Part shown: positions 57,766-64,000 of the stretch, one piece after another
How the letters are laid out: each line of letters opens with the position of its first letter
Position numbering within the stretch: position 1 is the stretch's first letter
Source of the DNA: Aequorivita sp. H23M31
GTDB taxonomy: Bacteria; Bacteroidota; Bacteroidia; Flavobacteriales; Flavobacteriaceae
NCBI RefSeq assembly: GCF_004022485.1
Contig: NZ_CP034951.1
Location: 620,001-684,000, forward strand
Direction of reading: 5' to 3'
DNA: 64,000 nucleotides
Translations under genes and position numbers: made by a program
The notes under the pieces: generated by a model
What the model saw: the letters and a program-made list of their open reading frames with translations, nothing else
The model's database searches: none
Told to the model about the DNA's origin: nothing

Positions 57766-58581
57766 ATGAGAGAACTACAACAAACTATTGAAAAAGCTTG
57801 GGAAGATCGTTCCTTGCTTACCGAGACCGAAACTATTGTTGCCATACGCCAGGTAGTAAACCTTTGCGATGAAGGTAAACTTCGCTGCGCAGAACCCACC
57901 GCAGATGGCTGGCAGGTAAATGAATGGATCAAGAAAGCTATTGTGCTTTATTTTCCTATTCAAAGAATGCGGACTATGGAGGCAGGGATATTTGAATATC
58001 ATGATAAAATCCCATTAAAATCAGGTTATGAAGCTAAGCAGATTCGAGTAGTGCCGAACGCAGTGGCACGTCATGGAGCCTATATTTCAAAAGGAGTGAT
58101 TCTGATGCCCAGTTATGTAAATATTGGGGCTTATGTTGATGAAGGGACGATGGTGGATACCTGGGCTACCGTGGGCAGTTGCGCGCAAATAGGAAAGAAT
58201 GTACATCTAAGTGGTGGCGTGGGAATAGGCGGAGTTCTGGAGCCCCTCCAAGCTGCTCCCGTAATCATAGAGGATGGCGCTTTTATTGGTTCACGTTGTA
58301 TTGTAGTTGAAGGCATACGGGTAGGAAAAGAAGCTGTTCTCGGTGCAAACGTTGTATTGACCGCTTCTACAAAGATTATTGATGTAACCGGTGAAAATCC
58401 AATAGAAATTAAAGGTTATGTTCCCGAACGCTCGGTGGTGATCCCTGGTAGTTATACCAAAAAATTTCCCGCGGGAGAATATCAAGTTCCCTGTGCGCTG
58501 ATTATTGGAAAACGAAAGGAAAGTACCAACCTAAAAACGTCTTTAAATGATGCCCTGAGGGAATATGGGGTGGCGGTTTAA
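57766..58581 (+). CDS. dapD: 2,3,4,5-tetrahydropyridine-2,6-dicarboxylate N-succinyltransferase
   Basis: The 271-residue protein starts at the ATG at 57766; the frame also extends upstream without family-like sequence. It has an N-terminal helical domain (MRELQQTIEKAWEDR) and a left-handed beta helix of hexapeptide repeats (MPSYVNIGAYVDEGTMVDTW, HLSGGVGIGGVLEP, PVIIEDGAFIGSRC), as in E. coli DapD (274 residues). It catalyses the succinylation step of the DAP-lysine pathway, so the organism makes meso-DAP by the succinylase branch. Confidence 0.96.
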   Translation: MRELQQTIEKAWEDRSLLTETETIVAIRQVVNLCDEGKLRCAEPTADGWQVNEWIKKAIVLYFPIQRMRTMEAGIFEYHDKIPLKSGYEAKQIRVVPNAVARHGAYISKGVILMPSYVNIGAYVDEGTMVDTWATVGSCAQIGKNVHLSGGVGIGGVLEPLQAAPVIIEDGAFIGSRCIVVEGIRVGKEAVLGANVVLTASTKIIDVTGENPIEIKGYVPERSVVIPGSYTKKFPAGEYQVPCALIIGKRKESTNLKTSLNDALREYGVAV

Positions 58582-58643
58582 ATAGTAGCAGTCGCAGTTT
58601 CAATAGGCAGTTGTTATTGTTGAGAAAATGGTGTTTAGAAACT

Positions 58644-59402
58644 TTAAAACTTACGCCTCTTTCGCTTTGAGATCTTTTTGCTGTTGATTTTTAATTGGAA
58701 CTGTCGGCTGTATTTTGACATCAATCCGTATACATCTTCAAAGCTTTTACTGTAAAGGTGCGCATATTCCTTTGCCATTATCTTTATCATCTTTTTGGAC
58801 AACCATAACCTTCGGAAGTTGAACATGCGTTTATCAAAATCCATTGGTTCGAATTTCATTCGATTTAAATCGATTAGATAGAATTCATATTGTTGATTGT
58901 CCTTTTCAACTATAAGGGTATTTCCGGGAGAATGATCTAAGAAATTTATGTTGTTTTGGTGAAGCTTAAAAGTGAAATTTGTGAATTGCTTTAAAATCTC
59001 ATCGCGATTTTTAAAAGTTGGATTGTGAATTAAATCGCGAAAATCGAAGTGGTAATCCAAATGCTCACTTATGTAAAAACTTTCCTTCAGTCCAGGGGAA
59101 AAACTTTCGATGTAAGCTACCGGATAGGGTGTGTTAATACCGAGATTAATTAACTTTAGGGCATATTCATAAGAACGTTTTGCCTTACTTTTTCTTAGGA
59201 ATCTGTAAACTACGGATTGGAAACTATTGGGAGTTTTAAATTGTTTTATATTGAAATATGTTTCTCCAATCTTAATCTTTTTTATGGTATTGCGCTGCCC
59301 TTCAGTTACGTTCTCTCCTACTTCGGAAAAATTTTGAACCGCTTCTTTTAAAGCCGACTCCAAGTTTGAATAATGTGGATGAACAATAAAATTATCTCGC
59401 AT
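58644..59402 (-). CDS. LPS/Kdo kinase family protein (WaaP/KdkA-like)
   Basis: The 252-residue protein has a protein-kinase-like fold with LDHSPGNTLIV (the catalytic loop, HxxD-like) and FYLIDLNRMKF (metal-binding Asp). KIGETYFNIKQFKTPN near residue 50 would carry the P-loop-like Lys. This pattern is that of lipopolysaccharide core heptose or Kdo kinases (KdkA/InaA/WaaP). The tail SKKISKRKRRKF is very basic and may contact the membrane. It is divergent from the following GT9 gene and opens the LPS-core locus. Confidence 0.8.
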   Translation of the reverse strand: MRDNFIVHPHYSNLESALKEAVQNFSEVGENVTEGQRNTIKKIKIGETYFNIKQFKTPNSFQSVVYRFLRKSKAKRSYEYALKLINLGINTPYPVAYIESFSPGLKESFYISEHLDYHFDFRDLIHNPTFKNRDEILKQFTNFTFKLHQNNINFLDHSPGNTLIVEKDNQQYEFYLIDLNRMKFEPMDFDKRMFNFRRLWLSKKMIKIMAKEYAHLYSKSFEDVYGLMSKYSRQFQLKINSKKISKRKRRKF

Positions 59403-59450
59403 TATTTATATTTATAAGGACAAAAGGATTATTTTGCGAAGGTAATCTTT

Positions 59451-60527
59451 ATGAAGAAAATACTCGTAATACAGAATAAAAGAATTGGCGATGTTTTAAT
59501 CAGCTCGGTCATTGCCAACAATATAAAAAAGATTTTTCCAGAAAGTGAAATCACCTATTTTGTTTATGACTACACCACTGGCGTACTAGAGAACAACCCC
59601 AATATCGACCGGATTATCGCGGTAAAGGAAAAAGAATTAAAAAAATTCGGAAAACTCTATAAAACCCTCTTAAAAATAAGAGCTGAAAAGTATGATATCA
59701 TTTTTGACAGCTATGCCAAATTTCAAAGCCGGTTGATTTGTCTTTTTTCCGGAGCGGAAATTCGAACCGGTTTTAAACGCAGTTACAAAAAATTAAAACT
59801 TCCCTTTTATACACATCCTATTGATTTCTTGGATCATAAATCGAAGTTCTGTGGCAAGGCTATTGAAGATCGTTTTAATATGATTACCAATCTCTTCCCT
59901 TTAAAAGAACCAGAGTACAGACCAAAGATTTTTCTTACGGATGGGGAAAAAAGTTACCATAAAACCGCCTCATTAAAGAAGCCTATTGTTATGTTCGGAA
60001 TTATGGGGAGTACAAAAGCAAAGTCTATGCCTCTTGACTATGTGGCCCAATTGGTAGATTTTGTTTTGGAAAATTATAACGTAAGCCTGCTCTTCAATTA
60101 TGCTCCATATCAATTGGAGGAAGCAAAACACGTTTACAGCTTGTGCACCCATAAAGAGAGGATTTTTATGGACATTTATGAAAGCAGCATTCGTGGCTTT
60201 TGTGTGTTGATGAATTCCTGCGATTTACTTATCGCTAACGAGGGTGGAAGCATTCATATAGCAAAAGCTCTAGACAAACCAACCTTTACCATCTATTCTC
60301 CCTTTATCGATAAAGGAGATTGGAGTAGTTTTGAAGATGAAATCACTCACCAATCAGTTCATTTATTGGAGGAAAAACCCGAACTTTTTGAAGAATTTAC
60401 CCGTGATTCACGGAAAGAAATCGAGGCAAATCCGGAATCTTTATATCGCCATCTTACTCCCGAAATTATTTTGAAAAAATTAAAGCCTTTTTTGGACAAA
60501 CATCTTAAGCCTGCAAAAGTAGATTGA
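59451..60527 (+). CDS. Glycosyltransferase family 9 (heptosyltransferase-like)
   Basis: The 358-residue protein starts MKKILVIQNKRIGDVLISSVIANNI and has the C-terminal DLLIANEGGSIHIAKALDKP, both typical of ADP-heptose:LPS heptosyltransferases (GT9). Acidic residues around PNIDRIIAV fit the family. It would transfer a heptose or similar sugar onto the lipid A-core at the inner face of the membrane. Its stop is 2 bases from the end of the convergent GT2 gene. Confidence 0.87.
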   Translation: MKKILVIQNKRIGDVLISSVIANNIKKIFPESEITYFVYDYTTGVLENNPNIDRIIAVKEKELKKFGKLYKTLLKIRAEKYDIIFDSYAKFQSRLICLFSGAEIRTGFKRSYKKLKLPFYTHPIDFLDHKSKFCGKAIEDRFNMITNLFPLKEPEYRPKIFLTDGEKSYHKTASLKKPIVMFGIMGSTKAKSMPLDYVAQLVDFVLENYNVSLLFNYAPYQLEEAKHVYSLCTHKERIFMDIYESSIRGFCVLMNSCDLLIANEGGSIHIAKALDKPTFTIYSPFIDKGDWSSFEDEITHQSVHLLEEKPELFEEFTRDSRKEIEANPESLYRHLTPEIILKKLKPFLDKHLKPAKVD

Positions 60528-60529
60528 TT

Positions 60530-61360
60530 TTATACCGTTACCTTTTCCTTTTGAATCCCAAATTTGGTCCAGATTCTCTTTTCACGTCGAGTAGTTTCAC
60601 GAATTGCTCTATTTTTTTCAATCATCTCCGGTTTTGCGTATCCTCTTTCATGGTCCAAGTGTAGCGTAATTGCGGTATATCGCATTTGTTTCGCCTTAAT
60701 TCCATTATTCATAAGTCGTTCCCCCAATTCTCGGTCCTCCCCGCCGTATTGCATGCGCTCATCAAACCCATTTACTGCCAATATATCTTCCGTCCAGCCA
60801 GAGGCGTTATGGCCATTCCAAGAGGCGGTGGTAGGGGTAACGGTATTTAATACCGCCTTTTTTATGGCACCGGAAGTTAGCTTATTGCTTTTAAAATAGG
60901 TTTTCAGTCCTTTTTCTTTCAGCCAGTTTAAATCAAAACATCGTTCGGTATAAATATCTTCCTTTGTAATAGCTTTTGATATCGACATGGGAAGTTTGAA
61001 GTAACCGCCAGATAAAAAATAACCTTCTTCCCGATACTTGACGTGCTGCTCCACAAAATCCTTACGTGGTATGCAATCGCCGTCGCTCATAACTATATAC
61101 GGAGTTGTGCTCTGAGTTAATGCTTTATTGAGAATCCGGGTTTTTTGAAAACCATCATCTTCCTGCCAAACGTGAATTATGGGAAAAAATACTTCTTTTT
61201 GAAGACGCAAAATGAGGTCCCTAGTTTCTGAAGTAGAGCCGTCATCCGCCACTAATAATTCGAACATTTGATACGTCTGGTTATTGTAGCCGTAGAGCAC
61301 TTTTTCTAACCAGTCGGGGGAATTATAAGTACTAATTATTATGGAAGTATCTATTTTCAT
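60530..61360 (-). CDS. Glycosyltransferase family 2 with galactosyltransferase-like C-terminus
   Basis: The 276-residue protein has the GT-A N-terminus SIIISTYNSPDWLEKVLYG, the nucleotide-sugar motif MSDGDCIPRKDF (DxD) and a C-terminal GWTEDILAVNGFDERMQYGGEDRELG, as in the Glyco_transf_7C group. No membrane segments. It probably adds a sugar to the LPS core or O-unit. A possible -7 element lies immediately upstream, and the gene is convergent with the preceding GT9 gene. Confidence 0.85.
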   Translation of the reverse strand: MKIDTSIIISTYNSPDWLEKVLYGYNNQTYQMFELLVADDGSTSETRDLILRLQKEVFFPIIHVWQEDDGFQKTRILNKALTQSTTPYIVMSDGDCIPRKDFVEQHVKYREEGYFLSGGYFKLPMSISKAITKEDIYTERCFDLNWLKEKGLKTYFKSNKLTSGAIKKAVLNTVTPTTASWNGHNASGWTEDILAVNGFDERMQYGGEDRELGERLMNNGIKAKQMRYTAITLHLDHERGYAKPEMIEKNRAIRETTRREKRIWTKFGIQKEKVTV

Positions 61361-61365
61361 TAACG

Positions 61366-61373
61366 CAAAGATA
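61366..61373 (-). promoter_or_regulatory. Possible -7 element for the GT2 gene, giving a leaderless transcript
   Basis: The minus strand reads TATCTTTG, an exact TAnnTTTG match, only 6-13 bases upstream of the start codon at 61360. Confidence 0.35.
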
Positions 61374-61396
61374 AAGTTATTTACTAATTTTACCCC

Positions 61397-62134
61397 ATGC
61401 CGACGCTTACCGTAATTATCCCAACTTACAACGAAGAAACCTTTATCGAGGGCGCTATAAAATCGGCTCTGTTTGCCGATGAGATTATATTGATAGATTC
61501 ATACAGTACTGACGATACTGTAGAAATTGCGAAGCCCTATGTACATAAAATTCTTCATAGAAAGTTTGATGATTTTTCAAATCAAAAAAACTTTGCATTA
61601 AAGCATGCTACTTCAGATTGGGTATTATTTCTGGATGCGGATGAACGTATTACCCATTCCCTCCAAAAAGAAATATTGGAAACAATTGCCCGGCCCAAAC
61701 ACAATGGATATAAAATAAACTTCCCTCATTTTTTTATGAATCGGTTTCTTTATCACGAAAGTGATAAGGTTCTAAGGCTTATAAAAAGAGTGGGCGCTAC
61801 CTTTACCGGCGATGTTCACGAAAGGTTACAAGTGGAAGGCTCTATTGGGAAGCTTAAAAACGACATGCTCCATTATACCTATAGAGGGCTCCTTAATTAT
61901 ATACAGAAAAGAGAATACTACGCTTGGTTTCAAGCAGGACAATTAATGGAAAAAGGTAAAAAGCCTACATTGTTCTTATTGATGTTTAGGCCCGCTTTTC
62001 GGTTTTTTAAATCCTATATTCTAAAAGGAGGAATAATGGATGGTATTCCCGGTCTTACAGTGGCCGCCGTGAATGCCTATGGAGTATTTGAAAGATATGT
62101 AAAGTTGATGCTGTTGAGAAAAGGAATGCGCTAG
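61397..62134 (+). CDS. Glycosyltransferase family 2, WaaE/KdtX-like
   Basis: The 245-residue protein has TVIIPTYNEETFIEGAIKSA, FADEIILIDSYSTDDTVEIA and VLFLDADERIT, the pattern of LPS inner-core beta-1,4-glucosyltransferases (WaaE/KdtX). GYKINFPHFFMNRFLYH and the C-terminal GGIMDGIPGLTVAAVNAYGVF are also conserved. It is a paralogue of the gene at 62901. ATG start; its stop is 4 bases from the end of the convergent deacetylase gene. Confidence 0.87.
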   Translation: MPTLTVIIPTYNEETFIEGAIKSALFADEIILIDSYSTDDTVEIAKPYVHKILHRKFDDFSNQKNFALKHATSDWVLFLDADERITHSLQKEILETIARPKHNGYKINFPHFFMNRFLYHESDKVLRLIKRVGATFTGDVHERLQVEGSIGKLKNDMLHYTYRGLLNYIQKREYYAWFQAGQLMEKGKKPTLFLLMFRPAFRFFKSYILKGGIMDGIPGLTVAAVNAYGVFERYVKLMLLRKGMR

Positions 62135-62138
62135 GATC

Positions 62139-62843
62139 TTAGAACAATTTTCCAAACCTAATTTTCTGTCTGAATGTCCATAGGCTCCATTCTCCCCTAA
62201 CATCAATCCTTTCAATTTGGTACGGTTTTTTAAAAGGGTACTTATTTATTCTATTACCTATTCGCACTCCGTATTTTATTCCGTTCTGGGAAAGTATTTT
62301 CTCAAAAATCTTATTTTCCAATTTCTCTCTGGGGAATTTCCCGTAGGGATATGCCAATACCGGTGAAAAATCCAGTTCGTGCTCAGAAACAAATTCCATA
62401 CATCTACGGGTGTCTGCCTCCGTTTCAGCATTGGAAAGTTCGGTGTATTTTTTATGATAGAAAGAATGGAAACCTAATTCTATAATTTCCGGATCTAAGG
62501 ATTTTAACTGTTCAATAGTCATAATATTCAGCTGAGACGTATTCCACAAATCCGTTTTGCCCAAAAAATGTAGCGGAGCGAAAAATGTCGCCTTAAGATT
62601 ATACTTTTTCAATAGTGGAGCAGCATATTTTAAGTGACTTAAGTAAGCGTCATCAAACGTGATTACAATATTTTTTTTAAAAGTGTTTTTATGGATTTGT
62701 TCCAATTCCTTAAAATGATAAGTTTGGAAACCTTTCTCCGCCAGATAGGCAAATTGAGCTTCGAGGTTTTTCGCAGAAATAGTCAGGCCTTCGGAATCTT
62801 TTAGAGCCACTTCATGGTACATTAAAATAGGAAGTCGGGCCAT
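62139..62843 (-). CDS. Polysaccharide deacetylase family protein
   Basis: The 234-residue protein has the NodB-homology pattern: PILMYHEVALKD at the start, VITFDDAYLSHLKYAAPLL (the TFDD metal-binding motif), KATFFAPLHFLG and ELGFHSFYHKKY, where HSxxH supplies the other metal ligands. No signal peptide is visible. In an LPS-core locus it probably removes an N-acetyl group from a sugar of the core or an intermediate, but the substrate is unknown. Confidence 0.85.
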   Translation of the reverse strand: MARLPILMYHEVALKDSEGLTISAKNLEAQFAYLAEKGFQTYHFKELEQIHKNTFKKNIVITFDDAYLSHLKYAAPLLKKYNLKATFFAPLHFLGKTDLWNTSQLNIMTIEQLKSLDPEIIELGFHSFYHKKYTELSNAETEADTRRCMEFVSEHELDFSPVLAYPYGKFPREKLENKIFEKILSQNGIKYGVRIGNRINKYPFKKPYQIERIDVRGEWSLWTFRQKIRFGKLF

Positions 62844-62900
62844 TTTTGTTTCATTTTTGACTCTTAAATGTAGTACTTTTACGCAAATTACAAAGTCTTT

Positions 62901-63662
62901 TTGGAAAACCCTATTAAAATTTCCGCCCTTGCCATAACTCTCAATGAGGCCGACAATATCGAAGCTTATATTGACAGTCTGTGGTTTGCGGATGAAATCA
63001 TCATAGTAGATTCCTTTAGTACCGATGAAACTGTATCCTTAGCGCAAGGAAAGGAAAAGGTGAAAATCTACCAACGTCATTTCCTTAATTTCTCCGATCA
63101 AAAAAATTTCGCTATTTCGAAAGCTAGCCATGATTGGATTACTTTCTTCGATCCTGACGAGGAAATCACTAAAGAACTTTCCGAAGAAATTGTGAGTACG
63201 GTTAAAAATCCGACGGCAATTGGCTATTTTGTAAAACGCGATTATTTTTTTATGGGTAAACTATTAAAATACAGCGGAATACAAAATGATTATATCATTC
63301 GACTATTTAATAAGAATTTCTGCCAATATAACGACAATCTGGTTCACGAACTCCTTATTGCCAACGGAAAAACGCTTCGCTTAAAAAACCATCTTCGCCA
63401 TCATACCTATAAATCTTTTGATGAATATACGGCAAAAATGCACCATTATAGCCGCTTGCAAGCTGTAATGCTTTATGAACAAGGAAAGAAACCGACATTG
63501 TACCATTTCTTTTTTAGACCTTTTTATCGTTTCACCTTTCAATATTTTATCAGATTGGGGTTATTGGATGGAAAAGAAGGCTTTATATTGGCCTATTTAA
63601 ACGGTTTTTCTGTTTTTAAGCGCTATGTAAATCTTTGGATGTTATACCGGAAAATAGATTGA
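62901..63662 (+). CDS. Glycosyltransferase family 2, WaaE-like paralogue (TTG start)
   Basis: The 253-residue protein has ISALAITLNEADNIEAYIDSL, FADEIIIVDSFSTDETVSLA and WITFFDPDEEIT, and its C-terminus (GLLDGKEGFILAYLNGFSVF) aligns with the gene at 61397. In frame there is no ATG before the domain starts and a TAG stop lies at 62871-62873; TTG at 62901 is therefore the most likely start. The next gene begins 3 bases after its stop. Confidence 0.85.
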   Translation: MENPIKISALAITLNEADNIEAYIDSLWFADEIIIVDSFSTDETVSLAQGKEKVKIYQRHFLNFSDQKNFAISKASHDWITFFDPDEEITKELSEEIVSTVKNPTAIGYFVKRDYFFMGKLLKYSGIQNDYIIRLFNKNFCQYNDNLVHELLIANGKTLRLKNHLRHHTYKSFDEYTAKMHHYSRLQAVMLYEQGKKPTLYHFFFRPFYRFTFQYFIRLGLLDGKEGFILAYLNGFSVFKRYVNLWMLYRKID

Positions 63663-63665
63663 ACT

Positions 63666-64000
63666 ATGAAAGGAAATTATAAAATTGCGATAATTTTTCT
63701 GGATGAAATCCACCATATCTACCATTTTATAACTACGGCCATTGAACTTTCAAAAACCAATGAAGTCCATATCCTAACCCATACAGGAGATACGCGTTTT
63801 CTCTCTGAAGCCTTGGCAGAACTTAACGGCGATAAGGTTATAGTTGAAAAATTGCCCACCGCTCCCTTTCGCGCTTTTACCGATAAGTTAAAGGGTAGAA
63901 AATTACCTCGGAAAGGGTTTTGGATAAAGAAACATCAGGAATATATTCTCGATAATTTTGACGCGATACTATTTACGGATTATTTTCATCATTATTTTTT
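63666..64000 (+). CDS. Partial glycosyltransferase-like protein at window end
   Basis: Only the first 111 codons are in the window. The protein begins MKGNYKIAIIFLDEIHHIYH and has the alternating strand-helix start of a GT-B-like fold (EVHILTHTGDTRFLSEAL), with DAILFTDYFHHYF at the edge. Placement directly behind a GT2 gene, 3 bases after its stop, suggests a role in the same LPS-core pathway. The family cannot be fixed from this fragment. Confidence 0.6.
   Translation, partial: MKGNYKIAIIFLDEIHHIYHFITTAIELSKTNEVHILTHTGDTRFLSEALAELNGDKVIVEKLPTAPFRAFTDKLKGRKLPRKGFWIKKHQEYILDNFDAILFTDYFHHYF

Overview
The window looks like a chromosomal segment of a flavobacterium (phylum Bacteroidota, probably family Flavobacteriaceae). 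Reasons: low G+C; two secreted proteins with type IX secretion (T9SS) C-terminal sorting domains, one type A and one type B; a DUF5606 gene; few Shine-Dalgarno sites; and several promoters with the Bacteroidota -7 element TAnnTTTG. No rRNA, tRNA, prophage or CRISPR array was recognised.

Layout. 1-6795: minus-strand recD-recC-recB operon (recB runs off the left edge). 6796-10078: intergenic foldback-repeat array built on GTCGAG palindromes, interrupted by a complete IS1380-family element with a 4-bp target duplication. 10079-11812: a serine hydrolase and a DUF4177 gene. 12172-18214: minus-strand nitric oxide reductase operon norC-norB-norQ-norD-norE-norF-like, with nested mobile mini-repeats between norB and norQ and a possible Crp/Fnr-type operator upstream of norC. 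18450-20587: trmL and a Rieske/FAD reductase. 20745-23060: array of 28 copies of an 84-bp repeat, next to an IS256-family element whose right end lies just upstream of tspO. 24455-38957: tspO, a methyltransferase, an RluA pseudouridine synthase that seems to lack an ATG start, a DsbA/FrnE oxidoreductase, lipoproteins, a DUF2157/GDYXXLXY pair, a cytochrome c lipoprotein, pheT, a 1000-residue kinase-peptidase-aminotransferase fusion and a Cys-rich lipoprotein. 39152-50815: T9SS type B adhesin, an 11-unit array of ~183-bp hairpin repeats, a fasciclin protein, an erythromycin-esterase-like protein and a large T9SS type A protein. 51010-58581: paired DUF2007 genes, a YbiT-type ABC-F protein, a thioredoxin-like lipoprotein without its cysteines, fsa, DUF5606, def, ruvX and dapD. 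58644-64000: a tightly packed LPS-core locus with genes on alternating strands (LPS kinase, GT9, three GT2 enzymes, polysaccharide deacetylase, partial last gene).

How genes work together. RecBCD repairs double-strand breaks. The nor cluster encodes a membrane enzyme reducing NO to N2O (NorCB) with its AAA+/VWA activation pair (NorQ/NorD) and small membrane partners. The right end modifies the lipid A-core. The most unusual content is not protein coding: four different families of palindromic or tandem repeats occupy about 7 kb of intergenic space, one nested within another and two of them next to insertion sequences. The arrays show higher-order duplication, and in one family hairpin arms are kept while loops vary. 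I see no complete new defence or biosynthetic system.
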